From positions 1 to 42,476 of IMG/VR virus record IMGVR_UViG_3300024433_000015: a DNA stretch of 42,476 nt; one strand, written 5' to 3'. Positions 7,956 to 16,056 of this stretch are shown piece after piece. The DNA comes from a virus. Position 1 is the first letter of the stretch. Each line of letters starts with the position of its first letter. Under the pieces are notes generated by a model. That model searched no databases and was not told the DNA's origin. It saw nothing but the letters and a program-made list of their open reading frames with translations. The position numbers were made by a program, and so were the translations under genes.

Positions 7956-8872
7956 AGATGTTGTTTTTCTCAGACCCTCATAATGCAGATTTACCTCCTC
8001 GTATGAGAACCTCTTCTTATTGTGAAGATATTTTAGTAAAACAGGAGGCTTTAATTGAACCTGCAAAAAAATGTGATTTTGTTATTTGTGGGGGGGATGT
8101 TTTTCATTCTAAGCAAACAAAACATATTTCTTATAAATTAACAAACCGCCTTATGGAAATTTATCGGGAATTTCCTCGTCTTTATATTTGCCCTGGAAAT
8201 CATGATGTTGAGGATAGATGGGATTGGAGTGATAGACCTTTGGGGACATTGGAGAAAGTGCCAAAGGTTTATGTAAAACATAAAGAAATTGTTTCTATTG
8301 GAGGAGTGAATTTATGGTTTTTTGGTGGAGGAGAATTTTTTAATTTTGATAATTTAGAAGATTTTGTAAACAGGAATGTGTCTGAACATCGAGGGTTAGA
8401 TGTTGGGGTTTTTCATGCTTCAATTGCAGATAAAAATTATCCTTTTGTGACACGAACCTGTAGTGAAATTTTACAACATAGTATTGATTTCCTTTTGTTA
8501 GGACATCTTCATGATTTTCAGATGAACACAAAAAGTGTTTGTGCTCCTGGTGGGTTGTCTCGTGGAATATTGAAACTTGATGAATCTTTGGAGCGTAAGG
8601 TGTTTTATGCAATTATTGAAGTAGAAGAGGGGGAAGTTGTGAATAATATGTTATATGAACTTCCAGTTAAATCTATTGAGGAAGCTTTTAAATTGGAGGA
8701 GAAAATTTCACAGGAAAATAGGGAGGAAGCAATAAATTCTTTTGTTGAATATATTGAAGGGTTGAAGCTTCCTAGTGGTGTTACAAAGGAACAATTAATT
8801 GAAGAAATTAAAAAGATGGATATTGAGGAAGGAATAAAAAATAATGCAGTTCGTATTTTAGAGTTGGTGTAA
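7952..8872 (+). CDS. SbcD/Mre11-like DNA nuclease
   Basis: Calcineurin-like metallophosphoesterase of the Mre11/SbcD type, expected to cut DNA ends or hairpins with its Rad50-like partner. Metal-binding motifs are in order: FFSDPH (Asp8, His10), CGGDVFHS (Asp49), PGNHD (82-85), GVFHAS and LLGHLHD. The C-terminal 90 residues are acidic and helical, fitting the partner-binding region. The start is taken as TTG 7952 because AAAAAAGGAG ends 8 bases upstream and the TTG overlaps the previous TGA; the in-frame ATG at 7958 is 14 bases from that site. The next gene begins 1 base after the stop. Confidence 0.88.
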   Translation: MKMLFFSDPHNADLPPRMRTSSYCEDILVKQEALIEPAKKCDFVICGGDVFHSKQTKHISYKLTNRLMEIYREFPRLYICPGNHDVEDRWDWSDRPLGTLEKVPKVYVKHKEIVSIGGVNLWFFGGGEFFNFDNLEDFVNRNVSEHRGLDVGVFHASIADKNYPFVTRTCSEILQHSIDFLLLGHLHDFQMNTKSVCAPGGLSRGILKLDESLERKVFYAIIEVEEGEVVNNMLYELPVKSIEEAFKLEEKISQENREEAINSFVEYIEGLKLPSGVTKEQLIEEIKKMDIEEGIKNNAVRILELV

Positions 8873-8873
8873 A

Positions 8874-9662
8874 ATGTTACCTGATACAATTAATTATACT
8901 TTTTTACGAACATATAAGGGTTGTAGACTCAGAGCTTTTCTACAGTATGTTAAAAAAGTTATTTCATTTGCAGATATAAATTGTAGACCTTTTATTGTGG
9001 GGATTGTTGCAGATTGGTTGTTTAGGAAGTGGATAGAGCGGGGTTATGAGAGGGATTGGATGGAGAATAAAGCAGAAGAAATGTTTATCTGGTTTCTTAC
9101 AAAGAAGCGAATTATTTATAAAGGGGTAGATGATAAGGCAAAGTTATTATATAAATTGAAAAAAAGTGTGCGATTTTTGCAAGAATATTCTTTTCAAGAA
9201 AATCTTCCGAAGCGGGAAATTCAAACCCAAAAAGTTATTAAAAAGAAAATAGAAGGGCTTGAATTTCTTGGTAAGTTAGATATGTGGTTTCCTAAAGAAA
9301 ATGCGATTTGGGATTTGAAAATTACTAATTCAAAACGGTATATGGATGAATTTCAGTTGTATTTTTTTGCTTGGTTGATGGAAGAATTGGGGGGTTCAGT
9401 TGAAAAACTGTCTTTTTTTGCTCCTATAGCCTCTCCTTATCTGATAGAGGTTGTATGGGATTTAGATATACGACAAGAGTTTGAGGAAGGGTTATTTGAG
9501 TTGTTGGAGTTAATCCGAGAAGGGCATTGGGAAAGAAACACAAAAAATTGTTGGGGTTGCCCTGTTGTGCGGTTTTGCGAACAGGGATTAGAAATGAAAG
9601 GAACACAATTGCCTGGTGGAGGGCTTCGTATAAGTCTTAAGGAGGATTTAGATGGAAGTTAA
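8874..9662 (+). CDS. Cas4/RecB-like PD-(D/E)XK nuclease with Fe-S cysteines
   Basis: The core motifs of the PD-(D/E)XK exonuclease fold are visible: FLGKLDMW (Asp136), IWDLKIT (Asp147, Lys149) and DEFQLYFFAW (Gln161, Tyr163). Four cysteines are placed as in Cas4 and AddB: one near the N-terminus (YKGCRLR, Cys17) and three near the C-terminus (CWGCPVVRFC, Cys226, 229, 235), which should hold a 4Fe-4S cluster. Length of 262 is normal for phage Cas4-like exonucleases. It lies next to SbcD and shares the recombination module. No CRISPR array or Cas1/Cas2 is present, so end resection for recombination is the likely job. Confidence 0.82.
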   Translation: MLPDTINYTFLRTYKGCRLRAFLQYVKKVISFADINCRPFIVGIVADWLFRKWIERGYERDWMENKAEEMFIWFLTKKRIIYKGVDDKAKLLYKLKKSVRFLQEYSFQENLPKREIQTQKVIKKKIEGLEFLGKLDMWFPKENAIWDLKITNSKRYMDEFQLYFFAWLMEELGGSVEKLSFFAPIASPYLIEVVWDLDIRQEFEEGLFELLELIREGHWERNTKNCWGCPVVRFCEQGLEMKGTQLPGGGLRISLKEDLDGS

Positions 9663-9972
9663 AGATAGATATGATGCTTTGATTGTGTCTTACAAAGAAA
9701 AGGAAAAAAAGGTGGTGGAGTTGCTGGCACAGAAAAAAGTGGCTGAGGAAGAACAACAAAAAATTAGAGATAAAATACAGAAATTGATTAAATCTTCTCC
9801 TGCTGATTTGGATAAGGTTATTGAAAAGTTGGAAAAAAGTATAGAAGTTGAGTTTAATGCTTTATCAAATAAAGTATTAGAGTTGGAGGATGCTATAGGA
9901 GATATTCAAGCGGGAGAGAAGGTTAAATCTACTGATTCTATAGATATAAATTCTCTAATTGAGGAGGTGTAA
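9652..9972 (+). CDS. Small coiled-coil protein, 106 aa
   Basis: Not recognised. Residues about 5-90 show heptad-like hydrophobic spacing with high Lys/Glu content (YKEKEKKVVELLAQKKVAEE), indicating a coiled coil. The start lies 11 bases inside the end of the Cas4-like gene, with TAAGGAGG just upstream (about 9641-9648). The gene directly precedes the sliding clamp. It might be an accessory or bridging subunit; no catalytic motif is present. Confidence 0.65.
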   Translation: MEVKDRYDALIVSYKEKEKKVVELLAQKKVAEEEQQKIRDKIQKLIKSSPADLDKVIEKLEKSIEVEFNALSNKVLELEDAIGDIQAGEKVKSTDSIDINSLIEEV

Positions 9973-9973
9973 A

Positions 9974-11077
9974 ATGAGGGTTGAGATAAAAAGAGAATTT
10001 TTGTCCCATTTATTGAATAAAGCTTCAACAATAGGTGGAGAAGCCTCAACAATATTAGATAGCTTTCTTTTTGAACTTTGTGGGGATTGCCTTAAAATTG
10101 TTCGGACAAACAAAATATTAACAGCAGTGGTTAATACGAAACTCTTTGTTCTTAAAGATAATACAGAACCTTATAGGTTTCTTATTGAAGCGAAGAAGTT
10201 TTATGAGTTAATAAAAGAATTGACTTGTGATACGGTTGTTCTTGAACCTACAAAGGATTTCTTTTTGAAGATTCAAGCAGGAAAGTTTAAAGGGAATTGG
10301 AGAGGTTCTAACCCTAATGAATTTCCTGTGATTCCTACTTTGGATAAATCCTCATTGATAGAAGTTAATGCTTCTAAATTTATTAAGGAAGTGCGTTCTG
10401 TAGAATATGCTACAATGAAAGATGGGATGCGGTTGGAGTTTCGACAGGCATATTTTGTTGATGGAATGTGTTGGGCTAGGGATGCTGTTCGGTGCCAAAA
10501 GGTTCTTTCAGATTGTGCAGAACTTCCTTTTAAAATGATATTACCTGTTGAAGGTTTTGATGTAATCAAATTTATTCAACTTTCAGGAGTTGAGAAGATT
10601 AACATTGGGGAAACAGAAAAGTATTATTTTTTTATTGTTGGAGAAGACCTGTTTTTATGTATGAAAGCCAATCTTATTGATATAGCATTTAATGAATTAT
10701 TGCGGGCATGTGATGAAAAAACTCAAAGTTATTTCTATATTGAAGTGGGAATTTTGCGGGATGTTATAAAGCGGATTGGGCTTACTTCAGAAACACAGAG
10801 TCGGCGGATTCAATTTGAGGTTCAAAAAGAAGAATTATTAATTAAAAGTTTGGACGAATCCTCAAACGAGAGTGAAGAAAGATTAACAATTTCTTTAAAG
10901 GGAAATCAAAATGTAAAAAAAGAGTTTGGATTGGATTGGGAGTATTTGGTGGAGGCTCTAAGGGTTATTGGAGAAAAGGTAGTGAAATTCTGGATAAATA
11001 AAACACATATTATTCTTGATGATGATAAAGGTGGAATCGCAATTATTCCAATGAAAAAGGGGAAACATGGAGAGTAA
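9974..11077 (+). CDS. dnaN: DNA polymerase sliding clamp (beta clamp-like, DnaN)
   Basis: A 367-residue protein with the three-domain layout and length of bacterial beta clamps. The N-terminus (KREFLSHLLNKASTIG) matches the first helix, DFFLKIQAGKFKGNWRGSNP followed by NEFPVIP is the characteristic domain-1 ending, and PVEGFDVIKF and the C-terminal IAIIPMKK fit later domains. It would encircle DNA and hold the polymerase, loaded by the DnaX-like protein at 16056. The start is ATG 9974, not the in-frame TTG at 9959, because GAGGAGGTG (9961-9969) is a textbook ribosome binding site for the ATG. The end overlaps the Rad50-like C-half by 11 bases. No polymerase gene is seen in the window. Confidence 0.82.
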   Translation: MRVEIKREFLSHLLNKASTIGGEASTILDSFLFELCGDCLKIVRTNKILTAVVNTKLFVLKDNTEPYRFLIEAKKFYELIKELTCDTVVLEPTKDFFLKIQAGKFKGNWRGSNPNEFPVIPTLDKSSLIEVNASKFIKEVRSVEYATMKDGMRLEFRQAYFVDGMCWARDAVRCQKVLSDCAELPFKMILPVEGFDVIKFIQLSGVEKINIGETEKYYFFIVGEDLFLCMKANLIDIAFNELLRACDEKTQSYFYIEVGILRDVIKRIGLTSETQSRRIQFEVQKEELLIKSLDESSNESEERLTISLKGNQNVKKEFGLDWEYLVEALRVIGEKVVKFWINKTHIILDDDKGGIAIIPMKKGKHGE

Positions 11078-11708
11078 ATATTTTCAGGATTTGTCTGTTC
11101 GTCTTGATAATTTATTAGATATATTAAGGCGGGAAAAGGTTAAGGTAGAGGTTCGGGAAGCTGAACAAACTAAACTTTCTTTTTCTATTGATGAAAAAAG
11201 AAACGTGAATATAATTCTTCTTCAAGTTGTTGAGTTGTTTAAATCTTTAGGGGGAGTTCGAGAGAAGGAAATATTAGAAAAGTTAGAACACTTTGTAAGT
11301 TATGGGTTGTCTGCTGTTTTTGGTTTGACATATAGTTTTATTACAAATATGCGACTGGAGGGTAAAGAATTGCGAGTTGATTTTCAAATTAAGACAGGAA
11401 ATCTCCAGAGTGATGTTCTTACTGCTAAAGGAGGAGGAGTTGCTGAAGTTGTAAGTCTTCTTTTGCAGATATTCTTTGTGGTAATGTTGAAAGATAATAT
11501 TGCTCCTTTGTTGGTTTTAGATACAGTTTTACTTCATTTATCTTCACAATATCATGATAATATGTCTGCTTTGCTTAAGGAGATTGTGAGTACTGTGGGG
11601 ATACAGATGGTTATTTTGGCGAATCGAGGTACGTATGGGGGGAGTGCTGATGTAGTATATAAGTTTGAGCAGGTAGCTGGAAAAACAGTAGTTAAGAGGG
11701 AGAAATGA
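11067..11708 (+). CDS. Rad50/SbcC-like ATPase, C-terminal half
   Basis: After a short coil, residues 119-134 (TAKGGGVAEVVSLLLQ) match the ABC signature region as seen in phage SMC-like ATPases, and 147-160 (PLLVLDTVLLHLSS) is the Walker B and D-loop strand, followed by IQMVILANRG, the H-loop strand in which Asn/Arg replace the usual Thr-His. The protein has no Walker A. It therefore complements the gene at 6817-7773, which has Walker A but no signature. The usual catalytic Glu after Walker B Asp152 is Thr153. It overlaps the clamp gene by 11 bases and the next gene as ATGA. The two halves probably meet as one ATPase with SbcD. Confidence 0.72.
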   Translation: MESKYFQDLSVRLDNLLDILRREKVKVEVREAEQTKLSFSIDEKRNVNIILLQVVELFKSLGGVREKEILEKLEHFVSYGLSAVFGLTYSFITNMRLEGKELRVDFQIKTGNLQSDVLTAKGGGVAEVVSLLLQIFFVVMLKDNIAPLLVLDTVLLHLSSQYHDNMSALLKEIVSTVGIQMVILANRGTYGGSADVVYKFEQVAGKTVVKREK

Positions 11709-12088
11709 GTATTGAAGAAGAGATTTTGTCTGGGTTGTTATTTGGGGAGTTCAAAAGTCTTCTTGAATGTGGAGTCGAGATGTGGGTGGCTCCTATAAAA
11801 AGGTTTTTTATTGCTAATAGGAAATATACTCGATATTCTTTGAAAAGAGATAATGGAATAGTTGTGGCATGGGTGGAAAGACAGGATTTTAATATAATGC
11901 CCATTATTTTTTTGAATAAAAATACTATTAAGCGGTTGAGAGAAAGTCCTAATGTTTTAAGAGAAGTTATTCGACATGAATTGTGTCATATTGAATCAAA
12001 TGCGTTGGACGATGAAGAGCCTTTTGAGATACTTGCAAAGAGGCGGAAGGTGTTGTATGGGGATGGATTGAAAGAATTAGTTTGGTAA
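11705..12088 (+). CDS. Putative zinc metallopeptidase (HExxH; SprT-like)
   Basis: Residues 88-97 read VIRHELCHIE: His91, Glu92 and His95 form the HExxH zinc-peptidase core, within a helix. The preceding strand (MPIIFLNKN) and helix (NVLREVIRHEL) resemble the SprT/WSS1-like arrangement, whose members degrade DNA-crosslinked proteins. The protein is only 127 residues, shorter than SprT, and a third zinc ligand is not obvious. It sits within the repair genes (ATGA overlap with the Rad50-like C-half), so a DNA-protein crosslink role is attractive but unproven. Confidence 0.6.
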   Translation: MSIEEEILSGLLFGEFKSLLECGVEMWVAPIKRFFIANRKYTRYSLKRDNGIVVAWVERQDFNIMPIIFLNKNTIKRLRESPNVLREVIRHELCHIESNALDDEEPFEILAKRRKVLYGDGLKELVW

Positions 12089-12101
12089 AGGAGGATGTTA
12101 A

Positions 12102-12476
12102 ATGAATACTTCTGTTAAACAAAAAAAGAGCTATTGGGTGCGGTTTGTTGATGCCTGTAAGTCACAATGGGTTGGTGGAGGAGTGCGGTATGCTTTAGGA
12201 GAGGCTAAGGAATCAACAGATTTGGTGACAGAAGCCCTTGATGGTGGTTCTTCTAATGATGGGGCGAACTGGATTATGGGGAACATTTTAAAGTATACAA
12301 TGGAAATTATAAATGCAAAACGTAGGGGAGAGGCTCCACAAGAAATAAACTATTTTAAAATTGCTGTTTATAGTTTTATTGCCTGGATTAAGCAGATGGA
12401 TGCTGGTTTTTCTCAAAGGGATAAGGGGGAGGAGTTTGAAAAGAGAGGAGGCTTTGATGAAAATTTTAGCTCTTGA
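12102..12476 (+). CDS. Hypothetical protein, weakly DUF3310-like
   Basis: Not firmly recognised. The core NWIMGNILKYTMEIINAKRR and later YSFIAWI resemble the GNxxKYxxRxxxK pattern of phage DUF3310-type proteins, which are small and helical. The first third (YWVRFVDACKSQWVGGGVRY) is unlike that family. AAAGGAGG lies about 9 bases before the ATG. Its last 20 bases overlap the RuvC-like gene. Function unknown. Confidence 0.6.
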   Translation: MNTSVKQKKSYWVRFVDACKSQWVGGGVRYALGEAKESTDLVTEALDGGSSNDGANWIMGNILKYTMEIINAKRRGEAPQEINYFKIAVYSFIAWIKQMDAGFSQRDKGEEFEKRGGFDENFSS

Positions 12477-12912
12477 TTTAGGAACTAAGACGGGTTGGGC
12501 TGGTTCTGTTGATAAGAGAGTGGAAAGCGGAGTTCAAGATTTTAGTTTAAAACGTGGAGAAAGTCCTGGTATGCGTTTTGTTCGATTTAATTCTTGGTTG
12601 GTTGAAATGATTGAAGTAATTGAACCAGATATAGTTATATATGAACAGCCACATAATCGGGGAGGAGCCGCAACTATGGTTTTAAATGGTATGCTTGCTT
12701 ATGTTTTGGAGAAATGTGCAAAATATGAAGTTGAGCATGAACCTGTGCATTCTTCTACTCTGAAAAAGTTTGCTACAGGTTCAGGGAGAGCAGGTAAGGA
12801 AGATATGATTAAAGTGGCACAGGCAAGATTTCCTGAGAAAAAGATTATAGATGATAATGAGGCGGATGCTCTCTGTATCTGGTTGTGGGGACAGGAGGAG
12901 TTTAAGGATTGA
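12457..12912 (+). CDS. RuvC-like Holliday junction resolvase
   Basis: A 151-residue RNase H-fold nuclease of the RuvC type that would cut branched DNA. Acidic residues are in the expected order: LALDLGTKTGW (Asp6), IVIYEQP (Glu63), and DDNEADALC (Asp133/Glu135/Asp137). HSSTLKKFATGSGRAGKEDM matches the segment preceding the last acidic pair. The start is ATG 12457, with AGAGGAGG (12444-12451) just upstream. An in-frame ATG at 12361 would only add residues read through another gene. The stop is overlapped by the TTG start of the next gene (TTGA). It fits recombination-dependent replication or pre-packaging debranching. Confidence 0.85.
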   Translation: MKILALDLGTKTGWAGSVDKRVESGVQDFSLKRGESPGMRFVRFNSWLVEMIEVIEPDIVIYEQPHNRGGAATMVLNGMLAYVLEKCAKYEVEHEPVHSSTLKKFATGSGRAGKEDMIKVAQARFPEKKIIDDNEADALCIWLWGQEEFKD

Positions 12913-13490
12913 GTTGGTATGAGAATTACAGGAAAGATGTGTTAGCATGTCGGGCTTGCTCTGCTCGGAAAGAAGCTCATTGTCCCGTTGCTGGAGTTGG
13001 AAAGTCTGATGCAGATGTGGTATTTATAGGGCGGAATCCAGGAAGAGTGGAAGATGAAACTGGAGAACCCTTCACTGGAAAAGCGGGTCAGATTTTTGAC
13101 CAAGTGCTTATGGAAGTAGAGTGGGAGCGTCCTTTTATATTTATAACTAATTTGGGTCTTTGTCATACTAAGGATGATAGGTTGCTTTTACGGGAAGAAG
13201 TGGCTATCTGTGTAAGAAATTTTTTATATCCATCTATTGTAAATATTAAGCCAGAACTGGTAGTTGTGTTCGGACAGCAGCCTAACTATTTTTTGAACGG
13301 AATAAAATCAGTTAACCAATATTTGGGTGTGACAATAAGACATCGGTATTTTAATTGTTTGGTAATCCCGTGTATCCATCCAGCGGCGGTTATTTATAAT
13401 CCAGCAGAGTTTCAAAAATTACAGAAAGTGATGCGGAAGGCTTCTACTGTTTTGTCTTATTTAAAAAAGAAGGAAAATGCTGATGCGTAA
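12909..13490 (+). CDS. Uracil-DNA glycosylase, family 4-like (Fe-S)
   Basis: Residues 36-60 (DVVFIGRNPGRVEDETGEPF, then GKAG) match the active-site loop of family 4/5 uracil-DNA glycosylases, normally GEAPG; here Arg-Asn replaces Glu-Ala. Cys14, Cys17, Cys85 and Cys101 have the spacing of the 4Fe-4S ligands. ELVVVFGQQ and CIHPAAVIYN fit the later strands, the second with the HPA motif. Such enzymes remove uracil from DNA. The start is TTG 12909 overlapping the previous TGA; AGGAGG (12893-12898) is 10 bases upstream. Altered active-site residues leave open a different substrate. Confidence 0.82.
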   Translation: MSWYENYRKDVLACRACSARKEAHCPVAGVGKSDADVVFIGRNPGRVEDETGEPFTGKAGQIFDQVLMEVEWERPFIFITNLGLCHTKDDRLLLREEVAICVRNFLYPSIVNIKPELVVVFGQQPNYFLNGIKSVNQYLGVTIRHRYFNCLVIPCIHPAAVIYNPAEFQKLQKVMRKASTVLSYLKKKENADA

Positions 13491-16056
13491 TCCTATTCCT
13501 AAAGAAATAGAAGAGTTCTTGCAGGAACATCGCCATGAGATGGATACTCCTCAAGTATATTTGGGTCAAGAACCTAATACGTACCACAAGGATTGGGATA
13601 AGGCAAGGTTTAAGATTCTTATAGTTGCTCCTTATAGGTATGAGGATTTCAGAGGTAATCAAACTCTTCCTTTGTTATATCAAATGATTAATGAGAAGTG
13701 GGAAGATGTTGTTTGTGAGAGGGCATTTTTCCCAAATACAGAAAGAGAGTATAAGTTATTTTATAGATATAAAATTCCCATCTTTAGCGTGGAATCTAAA
13801 CATCCCATGAGAGATTTTGATGTTATAATGACATCTCTTAGTTTTTTACCTCCCTGGATTAATTTTCCTCTTATGCTTGAGATGAGTGGCATTCCTTCTT
13901 TATGGCGAGAACGGAGAAACACAAAAGGACAGTTTCCTTTGATTATGGTGGGCGGTAGTGCTGTGTATGGTAACTTTTGCATTACTTATCCTGTTGTAGA
14001 TTTAATTTATTTGGGGGATGCAGAAGATGAGGAGGATGGGGGGGTTTTTCAACTATTAGATATGATAATGCAGTATGAGACACTGGATTCTTTACAACAA
14101 CGGTTTGATTATATTTTTTGTCCTTCTCTGTATAGTCCTCAATATGAAAACGAAAAGTTTCTGAAATGGGAACATGAAAGGAAATATCCTGTTAAATTAA
14201 GACGACGGATTTGTAAGGATATGAATAAGGTTCCTATGTATACAAAACCTATACTTTCGTATACAGATACTACTATGGGGCTTGGAGAGGTTGAGATTTC
14301 AAGGGGTTGTCGGGGGATGTGTTTATTTTGTGGGATAGGTTGGAAGTATCGTCCTTATCGAGAACGTAATAAAGAAGTAATGGTGAAGGCTTTAGAGAAA
14401 AATCGTTGTGAAGGAGGAGCGGTTGCTTTTTGTCCTATAGCAACTGAATTTGCTTATTATTCACAAAAAAGGGGGTTGATTAAGGATTTACTTAATATAA
14501 GTCCGTATGCTGACCCTCTTTCAATGAGAGTTGATGCGTTTGCAGGAGACCCTTTATTCGATAAGATTTTAGCTGAGGCGGGGATGAATCAATTAGCATT
14601 GGGGGTTGAAATGGTTTCACAGCGGTTACGGAACCGTTATTGTAAAGGGATTACTGAAGATGATATTTTAACTGCGTGTCAAATTGCTATAGATAGTGGT
14701 AGATTTAAAAGGATTAAGTTTTTTATGATTTCTAATGTAGATGAGACAAAAGGGGATTTTGAAGAATTTTTTGAATTGCTAAGAAAAGTTGTATTGATGA
14801 GAGAGACGGCTAAGTCCAAGATTAGATTAAAAGCAAGTTGGACTCCATTATTTGTAGAACCCTGTACTCCTTTACAATGGAAAGCTCCTACTATTACTCA
14901 AAGGCAGAATTGGAAAGAAGTTGATAAGATTTTGGTGGGGGAACGGGATGAGGATGGAAGGCGGATTAAGGGTACAGGACTTGGTGTTGAATTTGCTTTG
15001 GGGATTAAAAATGAACCAAATTTTTTATGGATGATGCAGGGAATGCACCTTGGGGATACTCGATTTGCTGAAGCAGTTGTTAAGGCAACAAAACAATTAG
15101 AACGTCCATTTTATGTAGCCTTTGCTCGAAATACTGTGGATGTGGTCTCAGAATATATGAAAGGGGTAGGAACTACTTGGGATTATATTATGAGGGAGAA
15201 ATCTGAGGATGAAGCATTTCCTTGGGATATTGTGGATAGAGGAGTGAAGAAAGAAACGTTGTATAAATTATACAAAAAAAGTAAAATTACACAATTTGAC
15301 AATGAGACAGTATTAATTCAACCTGAAATAGAGGAATGTGATTTGTCGGATATGCTTGATTATATCCAGAAAAGTCGAAATAAACCAGAATTTTGGACAT
15401 GTCTAAAGTATTCTGTGGGCGAAGGTTTTGAAATAGTCCCAAACACTCACTGGAAAGCACAAATTCAGAGAGCAGGATATAAATCTGGAGTCCCTATTGT
15501 TGAAGGACAAATTCATTTTTTTAGTGACCGAGGAAATAGGAATTGGTATGGGGGATTTGACTATTGTGTTGTGGGGACATTAAGACCTTTACATGAGAAG
15601 GATATTGCTAATTTGAATCAATATTTTTGTGGTATGCAGGTTGTAGGATTTAGGGGAGGATTGAAACGAATTCAAGGTACCTGGGGGAGATACGTCAGTT
15701 TATATTCTGTAGATATTTCTGGGTTTCCTAACAAAGATATACAAAAATATAAAAAACTTTTTGCTGAAGCCTCCTCTATTGTAGTTTCAAATCCAGAGAC
15801 CCGTTATTTTTCGGGTATTTGGAAGAAGAAAATAAATTTAAAAAGTAAAGAAATTTTTATTAAATTTTTTCCTTTGGTTTCTTCAGAACAAGTTGGACAT
15901 CAAATTTTATTAGTTTGGCTTGACCATCAAGTAGCAATTCGGGCATTTTTACGAGGATTCTTTTCTAATTTGTCCTTTCAGCGAATTTTACAATTACACG
16001 TGGAAAAAGTGAAGATAGGCTATTATCAAGGAGAGGATGTATTAGAGGAGTTTTAA
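13483..16056 (+). CDS. Large radical SAM protein with B12-binding-like N-domain (TIGR03960-like)
   Basis: About 857 residues. The first 200 resemble the cobalamin-binding-like domain of the TIGR03960/YgiQ-type family (ERAFFPNTEREY, IPIFSVESKHPMRDFDVI, LIMVGGSAVYGN, VVDLIYLGDAEDE). The radical SAM motif is EISRGCRGMCLFCGIG, a normal CX3CX2C cluster site, followed by YRPYRERN as in that family, then a barrel with LALGVEMVS. The C-terminal 250 residues are unassigned. The cluster and S-adenosylmethionine would make a 5'-deoxyadenosyl radical; the substrate is unknown. Two starts are possible, ATG 13477 and ATG 13483; the second has better spacing (9) from AAGAAGG. It lies between the glycosylase and the clamp loader, an odd place for a metabolic enzyme. 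Confidence 0.75.
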   Translation: MRNPIPKEIEEFLQEHRHEMDTPQVYLGQEPNTYHKDWDKARFKILIVAPYRYEDFRGNQTLPLLYQMINEKWEDVVCERAFFPNTEREYKLFYRYKIPIFSVESKHPMRDFDVIMTSLSFLPPWINFPLMLEMSGIPSLWRERRNTKGQFPLIMVGGSAVYGNFCITYPVVDLIYLGDAEDEEDGGVFQLLDMIMQYETLDSLQQRFDYIFCPSLYSPQYENEKFLKWEHERKYPVKLRRRICKDMNKVPMYTKPILSYTDTTMGLGEVEISRGCRGMCLFCGIGWKYRPYRERNKEVMVKALEKNRCEGGAVAFCPIATEFAYYSQKRGLIKDLLNISPYADPLSMRVDAFAGDPLFDKILAEAGMNQLALGVEMVSQRLRNRYCKGITEDDILTACQIAIDSGRFKRIKFFMISNVDETKGDFEEFFELLRKVVLMRETAKSKIRLKASWTPLFVEPCTPLQWKAPTITQRQNWKEVDKILVGERDEDGRRIKGTGLGVEFALGIKNEPNFLWMMQGMHLGDTRFAEAVVKATKQLERPFYVAFARNTVDVVSEYMKGVGTTWDYIMREKSEDEAFPWDIVDRGVKKETLYKLYKKSKITQFDNETVLIQPEIEECDLSDMLDYIQKSRNKPEFWTCLKYSVGEGFEIVPNTHWKAQIQRAGYKSGVPIVEGQIHFFSDRGNRNWYGGFDYCVVGTLRPLHEKDIANLNQYFCGMQVVGFRGGLKRIQGTWGRYVSLYSVDISGFPNKDIQKYKKLFAEASSIVVSNPETRYFSGIWKKKINLKSKEIFIKFFPLVSSEQVGHQILLVWLDHQVAIRAFLRGFFSNLSFQRILQLHVEKVKIGYYQGEDVLEEF

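Noticed and set aside
12361-12456. Upstream in-frame ATG extension of the RuvC-like gene
   Set aside because: It reads through the coding part of another gene; ATG 12457 has AGAGGAGG and the right RuvC N-terminus.
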